Part shown: piece by piece, positions 1-9,355 of the stretch
Layout: each line of letters starts with the position of its first letter
Position numbering within the stretch: position 1 is the stretch's first letter
Assembly: GCA_049299895.1 (NCBI GenBank)
Contig: JBAQYF010000019.1
Span: 1-64,000 of the forward strand
Direction of reading: 5' to 3'
DNA: 64,000 nucleotides
Source: CAIYYO01 sp049299895
GTDB lineage: Archaea > Altiarchaeota > Altiarchaeia > IMC4 > QMZM01
Program-made: the position numbers and the translations under genes
Notes under the pieces: generated by a model
What the model was told of the DNA's origin: nothing
What the model saw: only the letters and a program-made list of their open reading frames with translations
Databases searched by the model: none

Positions 1-704
1 TGGCGAATGTAGAGAAGATCCAGGAGATTATGGATACTGTGACGATCCCAGTCATGGCCAAGGTTCGTATCGGGCATTTTGTGGAGGCCCAGATATTGCA
101 GGAGATTGGCGTTGACATGATAGACGAGTCCGAGGTTTTGACTCCTGCGGATGAGGCTAATCACGTTAACAAGAAGAATTTCCAGATACCATTCGTATGC
201 GGGGCAAGGAATCTTGGCGAAGCATTGCGCAGGATAAGCGAAGGAGCAGCCATGATACGCACAAAAGGAGAAGCAGGCACAGGGAACGTCGTCGAAGCAG
301 TAAGGCACATGAGACTCATCCAATCGGAGATGAAGAAGATACAGAACATGGACTCGAACGAATTATACCAGGAAGCAAAGAACCTGCAGGCGCCCCTGTA
401 TCTCGTAGAAGAAGTAAAAAAACTAGGCCGCCTTCCGGTCGTCAACTTCGCAGCAGGAGGAATAGCAACGCCCGCCGACGCAGCATTGATGATGCAATTA
501 GGCGCGGACGGAAACTTCGTAGGCTCAGGCATATTCAAATCAGAGGATCCGATCAACACGGCAAAAGCAATTGTCGAAGCTACGGCTCATTACAACGACC
601 CGAAAGTCCTGCTTAAATCGTCCAGGGGATTAGGCATAGCAATGAAAGGAATAGACATCAGGGACCTTGCGGAGAACCAGAAACTGCAGGTCAGAGGGGT
701 ATGA
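1..704 (+). CDS. pdxS: Pyridoxal 5'-phosphate synthase lyase subunit PdxS, 5' end missing
   Basis: PdxS builds pyridoxal phosphate from ribose 5-phosphate, glyceraldehyde 3-phosphate and ammonia supplied by PdxT. The frame is open from base 3 to the left edge, so about the first 60 residues of a roughly 293-residue protein are outside the window. Both family catalytic lysines can be recognised, in MAKVRIGHF and in RTKGEAGTGN, and the phosphate-binding block VNFAAGGIATPADAALMM is intact. PLP is the cofactor of at least six enzymes further along the window (NifS, CysK, the CBS-like and gamma-lyase-like enzymes, HemL, the threonine-synthase-like enzyme). No PdxT is visible here. Confidence 0.97.
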   Translation, partial: ANVEKIQEIMDTVTIPVMAKVRIGHFVEAQILQEIGVDMIDESEVLTPADEANHVNKKNFQIPFVCGARNLGEALRRISEGAAMIRTKGEAGTGNVVEAVRHMRLIQSEMKKIQNMDSNELYQEAKNLQAPLYLVEEVKKLGRLPVVNFAAGGIATPADAALMMQLGADGNFVGSGIFKSEDPINTAKAIVEATAHYNDPKVLLKSSRGLGIAMKGIDIRDLAENQKLQVRGV

Positions 705-719
705 TCCGCCGTTCATATT

Positions 720-759
720 CTTATCCCGCGTAGTCCTATAATTATCTCCAGGGGATAAG
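720..759 (+). promoter_or_regulatory. Promoter with TATA-like box flanked by an inverted repeat
   Basis: The 58-bp gap before the permease holds CTTATCCC (720-727) and its exact inverted copy GGGATAAG (752-759). Between them lies a TATA-like stretch, CTATAATTAT (735-744), about 20 bp before the permease start. The arms could be an operator or an mRNA hairpin. The second arm also serves as the AGGGGATAAGG leader just before the start codon. No regulator can be assigned. Confidence 0.4.
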
Positions 760-762
760 GAC

Positions 763-2034
763 ATGAAAACAAGAGGATTGGAAAAGCAAAAAATACAGTT
801 CCCGCAGATTACGGCCTTGTACATAGGCACGGTCCTCGGCTCAGGCATCCTTCTTATCCCGGGTCTTGCGGCGGATATCTCCGGGCCTGCGTCTCTTCTC
901 GCGTGGGGCATCATGTCCCTTCTCGTTATCCCGATGGCTTTGACAATGGGCCTGTTATCCGCCAGTTACCCCGATGCCGGAGGGGTTTCTTATTTTGTTT
1001 CCAAAGCATTCAATCCGCGCGCAGGCTCGCTTGTCGGCTGGTTCTTTCTCATGTCCGTTGCCACAGGGGCTCCGGTGATCACGCTCACCGGGGCAGGCTA
1101 TCTATGCGCCGCCCTGGGCTGGGGTGAATCCGCGAGGATCATACTTGCAGGCATCATGCTCCTTGCGGGGATAACCATAAATTATTCCGGGATAAAGATC
1201 ACTGGATCACTGCAGTTGATAGTAGTCCTCGCCATAATCGGCATATTCGCAGTCACGTTGGCAGGAAGCATCTGGAAGATATCCCCCGCGAATTACGAAC
1301 CGTTCATGCCCCGCGGCTGGATGAGCGTCGGGCAGTCCATAGTCATCATATTCTGGTGCTTCCTCGGATGGGAAGCAATCTCAAACATGTCCGCTGAATT
1401 CGAGAACCCGAAAAAGAACGCCGTGAAGGGGACAATGATCGCCGCAGTCATTATAAGCGCCATCTACCTCCTGACTGCATATGTCGTAGTCGGAACCAAA
1501 AGCTACGGAAACGGCATGTCCGACGCATCGCTGATATACATCATCGAAGGATCCTACGGACAGAACGGAGCGCTTATCGCAGGCTGCTCTGCCTTCTTCA
1601 TCTGTCTTGCGCCGATTATAGCATATGTGGGGGCCGCTTCCCGCCTGGCTTATTCCCTTTCGGTGAACGGCTATGCGCCAAAGGAACTCTCAACGATGTC
1701 AAAGCACCGGACGCCTACTGGGGGCCTGTTATTCCTTGCGGCCTGCTTCATCGTCATCCTGGCGGCATTCAGTGCAATGACCATATCTATTTCAACGCTA
1801 ATAGAACTCCCGAACACGACATTCATACTCACGTACATATGCGGATGCGCGGCAGGCATCAGGCTGCTAAAAGGAGATCGATTCGGAGTCGCAGTCAGTG
1901 CCGTATCTCTGGTCCTGACTGGAACGATGTTCTTTTTCGTGGACTGGAAGACTGTGTTTTATTATCCGCTCGGGATATTTTTAATATGGTTGTATTTCGA
2001 CTGGAAGAAAGGAATGAATGAACAGCGTTCATAG
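763..2034 (+). CDS. APC-superfamily amino-acid permease, YjeH-like
   Basis: A 423-residue polytopic membrane protein of the amino acid-polyamine-organocation superfamily. The first helix has the APC unwinding motif, IGTVLGSGILLIPG (about residues 21-34), and some twelve hydrophobic segments follow. Length and the segment around SYPDAGGVSYFV resemble the methionine/branched-chain amino-acid exporter YjeH more than uptake permeases. The direction of transport is therefore inferred as export but is not proven. The gene stands alone after pdxS and its end overlaps the convergent HxlR gene by 6 bp. Confidence 0.8.
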   Translation: MKTRGLEKQKIQFPQITALYIGTVLGSGILLIPGLAADISGPASLLAWGIMSLLVIPMALTMGLLSASYPDAGGVSYFVSKAFNPRAGSLVGWFFLMSVATGAPVITLTGAGYLCAALGWGESARIILAGIMLLAGITINYSGIKITGSLQLIVVLAIIGIFAVTLAGSIWKISPANYEPFMPRGWMSVGQSIVIIFWCFLGWEAISNMSAEFENPKKNAVKGTMIAAVIISAIYLLTAYVVVGTKSYGNGMSDASLIYIIEGSYGQNGALIAGCSAFFICLAPIIAYVGAASRLAYSLSVNGYAPKELSTMSKHRTPTGGLLFLAACFIVILAAFSAMTISISTLIELPNTTFILTYICGCAAGIRLLKGDRFGVAVSAVSLVLTGTMFFFVDWKTVFYYPLGIFLIWLYFDWKKGMNEQRS

Positions 2035-2403
2035 CTTCAGCGTGCGTTTAAGGTTCTCCATCGACGTACGTGTGCATTCCTTCTTAGGCAGTTCATCGGG
2101 GCACGTCTGCATCGCGAATACTGCTAATTCATAGATCACTTTGTTCAGTTTCATCCCTTTTTCCGCGAGGTTGTATTCTATTTTCAGGGGAGATTTGCTT
2201 GCTATGTCTTTGGTGATTATGCCGTCTTTTTCCAGTTCCTTCAGTCTCTGGGAGAGGACTTTACCGCTCAAATCCGGATTGGCTTCAAGGAAACCTGAAA
2301 AAGACCTGACGCCGTAGAATATATCTTTTACTATCTCTATGCTCCACTTTTTGCCGATGTACCTTAACGCCGTACTAATCGGACACCTTCGATTGCATTC
2401 CAT
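2029..2403 (-). CDS. HxlR-family winged-helix transcription regulator
   Basis: A 124-residue protein that is almost entirely one HxlR winged helix: an N-terminal CNRRCP pair (Cys3, Cys7), the signature IGKKWSIEIVKDI, the recognition region LSGKVLSQRLKELEKDGII and the wing. HxlR proteins bind as dimers and often sense aldehydes, quinones or redox state through cysteine. The gene is divergent from a nitroreductase and shares a 77-bp intergenic region with two copies of ACTTAAAGT, so control of the nitroreductase and autoregulation are likely. The start is the ATG at 2403, which leaves the palindromes wholly upstream. Confidence 0.9.
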   Translation of the reverse strand: MECNRRCPISTALRYIGKKWSIEIVKDIFYGVRSFSGFLEANPDLSGKVLSQRLKELEKDGIITKDIASKSPLKIEYNLAEKGMKLNKVIYELAVFAMQTCPDELPKKECTRTSMENLKRTLKL

Positions 2404-2424
2404 ATAGTCACCTGGTTACCTATT

Positions 2425-2459
2425 AGTTACTTAAAGTATTTAAATAACTTAAAGTTACT
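2425..2459. promoter_or_regulatory. Candidate HxlR operator, two tandem near-palindromes
   Basis: ACTTAAAGT occurs at 2429-2437 and again at 2447-2455, 18 bp apart. Each copy is nearly palindromic and is flanked by TA or TT. The pair lies between the divergent HxlR and nitroreductase starts and overlaps the AT-rich stretch that must contain both promoters. Confidence 0.55.
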
Positions 2460-2480
2460 ATCATTATCGATAATCATAAA

Positions 2481-3035
2481 ATGGAACTGGATATTTGTAT
2501 CAAGGAACGCAGGAGCGTCAGAGCTTACACTGATGAAGCCGTATCAAAGGAGCAGATAGAAGCAGTGCTTGAAGCAGGCACTTGGGCGCCTACAGGGATG
2601 AACAAGCAGCCGTGGAGATTTATCGTAATAGAAAACAAGGAGTTGATCCACTACGTTTCCGAAGAGACCAAAGTCCTTGTGCAGCAGATGATGCCCGGAA
2701 TAGCAAAGCAGTTCCAGACGAAGGCAGACGTCATCTGTTACAATGCACCAGTGCTGATTCTTATCTGCGTTGAAAAAGACAAGCAATGGGAACACGTGAA
2801 CTTATTGGACAGCGTCCTTGCGGCGCAGAACATGTTCCTGAAGGCGTACGAACTGGGCCTCGGGACCTGCTACATGGGATTCGTGCAGTTCCTGAACGGC
2901 AAACCGGAAGCACTCAAAAGGATAAGGATCCCGGAAGGATACGAGATGACGGTCCCCTTCATCCTGGGCCACCCGAAGGCCAAACAGGGAGCCGGGAAAA
3001 GGAACAAGCCTGTTATTCTGAAGTGGATCAAGTAA
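2481..3035 (+). CDS. Nitroreductase-family flavoprotein
   Basis: A 184-residue FMN-dependent oxidoreductase of the nitroreductase fold. It has the N-terminal phosphate-binding RRSVRAY motif, the APTGMNKQPW motif that shapes the flavin site, and a C-terminal region LGHPKAK typical of the family. Substrates of such enzymes cannot be read from sequence: quinones, nitroaromatics or dehydropterins are all possible. It is divergent from the HxlR regulator, a common pairing that suggests induction by an electrophile or redox stress. No other gene follows it on this strand. Confidence 0.88.
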   Translation: MELDICIKERRSVRAYTDEAVSKEQIEAVLEAGTWAPTGMNKQPWRFIVIENKELIHYVSEETKVLVQQMMPGIAKQFQTKADVICYNAPVLILICVEKDKQWEHVNLLDSVLAAQNMFLKAYELGLGTCYMGFVQFLNGKPEALKRIRIPEGYEMTVPFILGHPKAKQGAGKRNKPVILKWIK

Positions 3036-3064
3036 GGAGAAGAAACGGGCGGCCTAGGACTGCA

Positions 3065-4243
3065 TTATATCCCGCTTCGATCCGTTTTTTCCGGGCGGCT
3101 ATATATCCTAATCCCCAAAACAAAGAACACCGGGACCAATAACAGAAACACCATCTGCAGGCCCACGACGCTGCCGATGAAGCCGCCCGCTATCGGCCCT
3201 ATTATCATTCCGGCGACTGTGAAGAATGAAAAAACGCCCGCAACTTTTCCCTTCTTGCCGTTGATGCTGCTAGTCCGGGTCACGTTTATCAGATTCATAG
3301 TACCCAGGCCGGTTCCAAGGAACACCGAACCTGGAAACAGCATTATGGGGTCGGTCGCTATACCTACGAGCAGAAGGCCCGTAACGATAGATGTAATTGC
3401 CAGGAGATACAGATTCCGCGGACCGATCCTTTTGTATAACGCACCGAGCGAGAAGAGCGCCAGCGTGAAGAATGCGCCGTTTATCGAGATGAATAATGCG
3501 GAGGTTTCCGGGGGGAGATTGAATACTCGCAGCGCGATGACTACGATGAATGCCGTAAAACAGGAGTATGCCATGACAGCCGTCGATTCTATCAGGGAGG
3601 CTTCAACGAGGTCCTTGTTTTTCAGGAGCGTCTTTACGTGGCCGAATGTGCCGTTGAACGAGAACACAGTTATGCCTGCGTCTTTTTTTGAGCTGCCGGT
3701 CAGCACGTATTTTGCCGCTATGACTGCAACTACGAATAAAACGCTCACCGCGACAAAAGACCATCTGTATCCGATCACATTTACCAGGTATCCTCCCAGC
3801 ATGGGTCCTAGCAGGGACAGACCGACCGAGTGTGAAGCCCGGTACCACCCGGCCCTGTCTGTCCCGTTTGTTTCCAGGTAATCGAGAAATACGCTGTTCA
3901 TGGAGACGAATCTGAAAGACATGAATAAGCCGAACACGGATGCGACCAGCAAAAGGATAGATGGTGTGGCTGCCAGGGTCATGAACAGATAGATGAATGC
4001 GCCTATCAAGCCGCCCCATATGAATATCCTCTTTGCCCCGTAGTGGTCCACTAAAAAACCCATCGGCAGAACCGTCAGGAACACGCCTATGTTCGGCAAG
4101 CCCTGTATGAGCCCGATCTCCGAGGAACTCGCTCCCAGGCTGACCGCATAGAGGGTTATCACTATCTGGGACATACCGGCGCCGAGCCCTCCGCAGAGCG
4201 CCAGGAACATGAACTTTAAAAGAAATATATCTTTGGAATGCAT
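3065..4243 (-). CDS. MFS transporter
   Basis: A 392-residue major-facilitator protein with about twelve membrane segments. The family loop motif between helices 2 and 3 is seen as GFLVDHYGAKRIF (about residues 63-75), and a second half-repeat contains GALYKRIGPRNLY. It is the last gene of a minus-strand series that starts at the S-layer gene; the previous gene ends 9 bp upstream. The substrate is unknown; drug or sugar export are both compatible. Confidence 0.85.
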   Translation of the reverse strand: MHSKDIFLLKFMFLALCGGLGAGMSQIVITLYAVSLGASSSEIGLIQGLPNIGVFLTVLPMGFLVDHYGAKRIFIWGGLIGAFIYLFMTLAATPSILLLVASVFGLFMSFRFVSMNSVFLDYLETNGTDRAGWYRASHSVGLSLLGPMLGGYLVNVIGYRWSFVAVSVLFVVAVIAAKYVLTGSSKKDAGITVFSFNGTFGHVKTLLKNKDLVEASLIESTAVMAYSCFTAFIVVIALRVFNLPPETSALFISINGAFFTLALFSLGALYKRIGPRNLYLLAITSIVTGLLLVGIATDPIMLFPGSVFLGTGLGTMNLINVTRTSSINGKKGKVAGVFSFFTVAGMIIGPIAGGFIGSVVGLQMVFLLLVPVFFVLGIRIYSRPEKTDRSGI

Positions 4244-4252
4244 GTTCGCGCA

Positions 4253-4879
4253 TTATTTCTTTGTCTCGTTTCCATGATGCAAAGGTTTTATTTCCAGGTC
4301 CGTGTTCAGGGGTTTTGCAATTATCTCCAGAACCCGCAGGTCGAAGAAATTGTTTGTATGCGCAGGCAAAACAACGACCGCCGTATCCGCGCCCCCGCCC
4401 TTCGCCCCGGTTCCCCCGACCGCTATCGTCTTTCCCAGGGGGATGTAACCGCCGTCAAAGGCCATGATCGCGATTTCCACCGCAACTTTCGTCCCCGGAG
4501 AGAAGAGGGATTTAAGCGATTCCGCCAAAACTTCGCTGTGGGAAATCCCTGAAAATCTTTGGCTGAAACTGCGCTCTAAACCAGAGAAGACAATCGTCTG
4601 CATGGTCACCGTTACTCCCAGCTTCTCCAGTTCCGCCAGGTTAGACGGATCGAATTCCCAGACCCCAGGATGCTTGTGACCCGGCTTCAGGGATACTATT
4701 ACCAGATTTGTCTTCTTCGCAAGGCGCCTTGCAAATTTCAAGCCGGTCCTCCCGCTGGAGCTTGCAACGACTACGCTCTTTATGTCTCCTACATTTAGCC
4801 TTTCTTCAACCAGATCGATTAATTCCTCAGTATTCTCTACGCCGCTTTTCTCAAAATATGTTATTGTTTTCTTTACCAT
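4253..4879 (-). CDS. Stand-alone pyruvate-kinase C-terminal (alpha/beta) domain protein
   Basis: This 208-residue protein corresponds to the C-terminal allosteric domain of pyruvate kinase without the catalytic barrel. Visible are VVASSSGRTGLKFARRLAK (about 37-55), which matches the domain's SxSGxTA phosphate loop, and the glycine-rich GGTGAKGGGADTAVVV near residue 165-180. Stand-alone copies occur in many archaea and their function is unsettled; nucleotide or sugar-phosphate binding is plausible. It lies between the ABC exporter permease and the MFS gene, all on one strand with short gaps. Confidence 0.75.
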   Translation of the reverse strand: MVKKTITYFEKSGVENTEELIDLVEERLNVGDIKSVVVASSSGRTGLKFARRLAKKTNLVIVSLKPGHKHPGVWEFDPSNLAELEKLGVTVTMQTIVFSGLERSFSQRFSGISHSEVLAESLKSLFSPGTKVAVEIAIMAFDGGYIPLGKTIAVGGTGAKGGGADTAVVVLPAHTNNFFDLRVLEIIAKPLNTDLEIKPLHHGNETKK

Positions 4880-4892
4880 CTTTTATTCCTCC

Positions 4893-5648
4893 TTATTTCT
4901 TTATACTGAACAGAACAGATGTTATTATCAGCATCGTTCCCGCAAAAGCAAGCAGAACTGACAGGTCATAGTAGAACGGGAATATTCCCTCGTTCAGGAT
5001 CACTTTTCTCATCGCATCCACGCCGTAGGTCAGAGGATCCATCAGGCTTATCGTTTTCAGCCATCCGGGGTAGCTTTCGAGAGGGAACAATGCGCCGCTT
5101 AAAAAGAATACGGGCATGTTGACGAAGCTCATGACGGTCTGGAATCCGTCAAAATTCTTTATGAGCGACGCCATTGCCAGGCCAAATGCATTAAAGCCGA
5201 TGGATATCAAAAACATCAGGGGCAGGAGGATGACAAGCTGCCCGGGCGCTAAATATATCCCGGAAATAAAAGACAGAAAAAGCAGTATCACTCCCTGTAT
5301 CAATGCGGTCGTTGCTCCCCCCAACGCCTTGCCGAGCACAACCGACACCCTGGAGATAGGGGCGACCAGTATCTCTTTCAGGAATCCGAATTCACGGTCC
5401 CATATGATAGAAAAACCGGAGCGTATCGAGCTGAATAGAAGCGTCATCCCCACGATTCCGGGGAAGATAAAGGACTTGTATTCCGAGGTTATCAGGCCGG
5501 ATCTCAGGGACACGCCCATCCCCCCGCCGAATATCACAAGCCAGAGCATAGGAGTGACCAATGCGCTCACAAACAGTATGCGCTCCCGCGAGAATTTCGT
5601 TACCTCCCGGAGCCATATAGTATATATCCCCTTTAATTCGCGGCTCAT
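4893..5648 (-). CDS. ABC-2 type exporter permease, DrrB/NodJ-like
   Basis: A 251-residue membrane subunit with about six hydrophobic segments and the ABC-2 family loop FGFLKEILVAPISR (about 86-99). Its start codon overlaps the end of the ATPase gene by 4 bp, so the two are translationally coupled and form one exporter. The pair resembles DrrAB-type drug, lipid or polysaccharide exporters. Placement right after the S-layer gene raises the option of exporting a cell-envelope component, but this is inference only. Confidence 0.88.
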   Translation of the reverse strand: MSRELKGIYTIWLREVTKFSRERILFVSALVTPMLWLVIFGGGMGVSLRSGLITSEYKSFIFPGIVGMTLLFSSIRSGFSIIWDREFGFLKEILVAPISRVSVVLGKALGGATTALIQGVILLFLSFISGIYLAPGQLVILLPLMFLISIGFNAFGLAMASLIKNFDGFQTVMSFVNMPVFFLSGALFPLESYPGWLKTISLMDPLTYGVDAMRKVILNEGIFPFYYDLSVLLAFAGTMLIITSVLFSIKK

Positions 5649-6631
5649 CTTCCCATCCTCCTATGCTTGTATTTGCTCGCATAATCATCCCCCTGGTCCC
5701 CGCGTATCTCTTTTCCGGTGTAGTGGAGGAAAACGTCGTTTAGCGTCGGCTCATTTATCCTGATCGAATCTACCGGCACGGAAAGGTCCCGCTCGATATC
5801 GATTATGTGGGGCGCGTTCTTCGAGCCGTCCCTTACCTTCAAAAGCAGAGTGTCGGGCTTGACGTTTACCTCAATGATAAAATCGCTCCCCACAAGGCCT
5901 GACGCAAGTATGTCAGGTAGTTTGGTCCGGATGTCGACATTGTCTCCTGATAAAAAGTCCTTCAAGTTCTCGGGCGTATCCCGGATCTTGATTACCCCGC
6001 GGTCTATTATCGCTATCTCGTCGCAGAGCTGATCCGCTTCGTCCATGTAATGCGTAGTCAGGATTATGGTCAATTTCTCCTCCTTCGCAAGGTCCCTGAT
6101 ATAATCCCAGATGTGTTCCCTTGTCTGCGGATCGAGGCCTATCGTCGGTTCGTCCAAGAACAAGACCGCAGGGTGATGCAGGAGGCCGCGCGCTATCTCC
6201 AGGCGGCGGATCATCCCTCCGGAATACGTTTTCAGTATCGAATCGGCCCGGTCGTCGAGTTCCACAAGCCTCAGAACGTCGTCTATCCTGGACTCTATTA
6301 CGCTTGCTGGAACGTTGTAGAGCATCGCGTGGAACCTCAGGTTCTCCCGGCCGGTCAGTTTATCGTCTACACTCATTCCCTGGAAGACGATCCCTATGCT
6401 CTGCCTGACCTTGGAAGACTCTTTTGTTATGTCAAAGCCGTTGACCCTCGCCGAACCCGCCGTCGGATTGATGATCGTGCACAGCATCGATAGGAGCGTG
6501 CTTTTCCCTGCGCCGTTCGGACCAAGGAGTCCGAATATCTTCCCTTTTTCTACCTTCAGATTCAGGTTGTCTACTGCAACCAGGTTATCATATTTTTTTG
6601 TCAGATTCGCAGTTACAATTGCATTCATCAT
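5645..6631 (-). CDS. ABC exporter ATPase, DrrA-like
   Basis: A 328-residue nucleotide-binding subunit. Walker A is GPNGAGKS (about 38-45), the Q-loop region is IGIVFQGMSVDD, the signature is YSGGM (a variant of LSGGQ), Walker B is AVLFLDEP, and TTHYMDEAD holds the switch histidine. The C-terminal third (from about 225) is the accessory domain seen in DrrA proteins. Two ATG codons start the frame; I use the first. The S-layer gene ends 11 bp upstream on the same strand, so read-through from the strong S-layer promoter is likely. Confidence 0.93.
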   Translation of the reverse strand: MMNAIVTANLTKKYDNLVAVDNLNLKVEKGKIFGLLGPNGAGKSTLLSMLCTIINPTAGSARVNGFDITKESSKVRQSIGIVFQGMSVDDKLTGRENLRFHAMLYNVPASVIESRIDDVLRLVELDDRADSILKTYSGGMIRRLEIARGLLHHPAVLFLDEPTIGLDPQTREHIWDYIRDLAKEEKLTIILTTHYMDEADQLCDEIAIIDRGVIKIRDTPENLKDFLSGDNVDIRTKLPDILASGLVGSDFIIEVNVKPDTLLLKVRDGSKNAPHIIDIERDLSVPVDSIRINEPTLNDVFLHYTGKEIRGDQGDDYASKYKHRRMGR

Positions 6632-6642
6632 TCACCTCTATG

Positions 6643-9306
6643 CTATTTACGTATGTTCTTTTTCAGCCATTCGATAAGCGCTTCTCCCGCCTTTGCGGTA
6701 TCCGATGCATCCCACCCGGCTACGTACAGAGCCTTTCCGTCTTTTCTGACGACGAAGCCGTCAGACGCGGACGATAACTCGCCTGATGCGACCGCGGAAA
6801 GACCGTTGACCTGCGGGCCTCCGACGACGATCAGGTTCTTGTTCTTGTCTGCGCGATCCTGCGATACGACGAGGCTTCTCGCATCCGGGCCATAGACAAG
6901 CGATGAGCCTGCGGCCTTGCGCCAGTCACTGGAACCGGAAATAAACTCGTCCACGTTAAAAGAGCAGCATCCTACTGACACTGTGTCTCCCACGTCTGCG
7001 GCCGTTATGTTCGTGCGCGAAACTATGTCCCGTATCGGGGAACCCACGAAGAAACTTGCGCGCACGCTTTCTATAGGATGCTTTAATTCAACTGAATTCA
7101 GCCTGCTATGCGAATCCCAGTCCAGGAGGTATTCGTCGTCGCCCTTCGGCGTGATAAGCAATGTGTCCTCGTCGCTTGCAAGCGCCTTGCCTGCGTTCAC
7201 GTAAAAGACGCCGTTCTGGTATTCATCCTCCTCGTTCGAGTCATAGTCCCTGTCGGAATAGTCGATGTACACCGTATCGCCGTCCCCGTTTCTGAATTTC
7301 ACAAGGACGTCGTCGTCATCCCCGTCGCCATTCTGGTCCAATGAATAATTATAATCGTGCACGGACAATGCATCTCCTGCCTCTTTTACTATGGACAACT
7401 CCAGGGTGTTACTGTCTGTTTCAAAGTCTGAATACGTTCCCACCATGGCCGGATTGATCGACAGATATTTGTCGCTGCTGAGGATTATCTCCTGCTCGCC
7501 GGTGTTATAGTATAAGTCTGCTCCAAGCGTGTTTCCAGAGTTCGTGCCGCTGATGAACCGCACGTCTTTCTCATCCCAGGTTATCTCTTTATCGTTCTTG
7601 TATTCGCCAGGATCATCATCGTCATACGCATCCGTCAGCGCAAGCTCCCTGAAGGTTACGTCGCCGCCCGTCCATTTGCTCGTGATAGTCCTTTTCCTTG
7701 CGCCGTTCGGCTGCGGCTCCAGGACTATGTTCTTTTGCCCGTTAGCCAGGTTGACGATGCCCTGGAATTTGTAGATTATTCCATTCAGGAGGAACAGGTC
7801 GTTCTTCTTGAACGGTCCCTCATCCAGGCGCACGTTTTCGTACCTTGCCCCGGTGCTGTCGGTAAAGCTTGCCTTCAGCTGGTACGGCTCGTCTCCTTGC
7901 TCTATTTTGATGTTGCCGTTCTCCCCGCCCGAAGTTTCGCTCACGGCGTATTTGCTTGTGAGATACCCGGAAAAGGTAAATTTAAATGTCCTGGGAAAAT
8001 CGAACGAGTCTCCGGCAAAAAGCGCATCCGCATCATCCAGCGCCTTTGTATACGAGATGTCTACCTGGTTTAGCAGCGCCTCTTTTGTGTCCGGATCCAT
8101 GTCCTGATACTCGTCCGTCGTGCATGCCCCGGTGCACGTGTCTAACACGCTGAATGAGACCTCCCAGTCGTCGTATGTGACGCCGTTTATCACCAGATCT
8201 TCCCCATCTTCAAGGACCGCGCTCGCATTATCGTCATAGACGATTATCGAAGCAGTTGATAATGATGAAACGTCTTCTGCGTATACGCCTGCAAATTCCA
8301 GATTGTCTACCGCGCCGTTCGCGCTCTTTGATACCTGCACCTGGACTATCGTTCCGTCGGGTTTCTGCACGTCCAGGAGTATCCCTGCAACCGTGTATTC
8401 GGCCGAGTATATCAGGTGGTCTATCTTGTACTTGTATCCGCCGTATTCAGCAGTGAAGCCCTCGCTTGTCACCCCTTCAAGGACCCTGCCCTTGGAAAGG
8501 TATATAGTATCGGCTCCCTTGATGTCTCTCACGTAATACTCTTCGCCGAACAGGACTATCTTGCCCCGGTATTCATAGTCTATCTCATCCTCTTTTGTCC
8601 CGTCAAGGTCTCTTGTTATCGTTTTGAGCGGTATGAACGCCGCTTTTATCGTGTATTTCAGGGCGCCCTTATCCAATGCCAGGCGCAGGCTTTCAGGATT
8701 GTCGCTGCCGATGCCCGCTTCATAGTAGCGGGCCTTTGTCGAGTCGACGGAGATTATCTCTTTCATGCCGTGGTCCGGGTTCTCCCCCGACGCCAGGCAC
8801 AGGTTATTACAGAAAAGGCAGTGAACGTTCTTGTAAGTCGGCTTTAGGAGGAGCCCGTCATTTCTGACCCGGGTATCGCATCCGCCGCCGTATTGAGTAA
8901 GATCCCCTTTCTCATATGATTTTTTTCCAGAGAAAAACAGGCCATTAGCCTTCCCAAAGAAATTAACGGCATCCGCATCGCTTTTCGACCGCGCATCCTG
9001 CACGTAGTCGCCGATAGCGGCCCTGCTCTGAGTGCTCACAACGACCCTGCCGCCGGAAGAATTACTCGGCGAATAAACAAGATCCGCAAGCGCGTACGCT
9101 ATGTCGTCGGCTGCGAATTTGTCGCTTGCAAACCCTTTTTCACCTACGACGATCTGTACGATCGGCTCATCGTTCGCATCGTAGAAATAGCTTTTGTCGA
9201 GTCCGGCATCATTCAGATCCGCATTGACGGTTCCCGTTAGAGCAATTCCCAGTAATATCACGCATATTATGACGGCTATTATATATCCTGCTTCTTCTTT
9301 TTTCAT
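6643..9306 (-). CDS. S-layer protein
   Basis: An 887-residue secreted surface protein. Residues 8-29 form a hydrophobic signal segment. The N-terminal domain has the motif IVQIVVGEKGFASDKFAADD and the C-terminal domain has IVVGGPQVNGLSAV, the paired signatures of the methanococcal-type S-layer family. Between them is a long acidic beta-rich region with Asp-rich stretches (for example DQNGDGDDDDVLVKF) that may bind calcium. Cysteines cluster near CLFCNNLC (about 165-172) and CTGAC, which is unusual for a surface lattice and suggests disulfides. The start at 9306 follows an AGGAGG-like ribosome site. It is expected to form the cell wall. Confidence 0.88.
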   Translation of the reverse strand: MKKEEAGYIIAVIICVILLGIALTGTVNADLNDAGLDKSYFYDANDEPIVQIVVGEKGFASDKFAADDIAYALADLVYSPSNSSGGRVVVSTQSRAAIGDYVQDARSKSDADAVNFFGKANGLFFSGKKSYEKGDLTQYGGGCDTRVRNDGLLLKPTYKNVHCLFCNNLCLASGENPDHGMKEIISVDSTKARYYEAGIGSDNPESLRLALDKGALKYTIKAAFIPLKTITRDLDGTKEDEIDYEYRGKIVLFGEEYYVRDIKGADTIYLSKGRVLEGVTSEGFTAEYGGYKYKIDHLIYSAEYTVAGILLDVQKPDGTIVQVQVSKSANGAVDNLEFAGVYAEDVSSLSTASIIVYDDNASAVLEDGEDLVINGVTYDDWEVSFSVLDTCTGACTTDEYQDMDPDTKEALLNQVDISYTKALDDADALFAGDSFDFPRTFKFTFSGYLTSKYAVSETSGGENGNIKIEQGDEPYQLKASFTDSTGARYENVRLDEGPFKKNDLFLLNGIIYKFQGIVNLANGQKNIVLEPQPNGARKRTITSKWTGGDVTFRELALTDAYDDDDPGEYKNDKEITWDEKDVRFISGTNSGNTLGADLYYNTGEQEIILSSDKYLSINPAMVGTYSDFETDSNTLELSIVKEAGDALSVHDYNYSLDQNGDGDDDDVLVKFRNGDGDTVYIDYSDRDYDSNEEDEYQNGVFYVNAGKALASDEDTLLITPKGDDEYLLDWDSHSRLNSVELKHPIESVRASFFVGSPIRDIVSRTNITAADVGDTVSVGCCSFNVDEFISGSSDWRKAAGSSLVYGPDARSLVVSQDRADKNKNLIVVGGPQVNGLSAVASGELSSASDGFVVRKDGKALYVAGWDASDTAKAGEALIEWLKKNIRK

Positions 9307-9355
9307 CTTTTTTCCTCCCCTTGGAATATTGATTGTTCCCCCCGGTTCGCCTCAT

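Noticed and set aside
3177..3881. A 234-codon open frame antisense to the MFS gene
   Set aside because: The MFS protein has the family loop motif and regular membrane segments; the antisense frame has none and no promoter or ribosome site.
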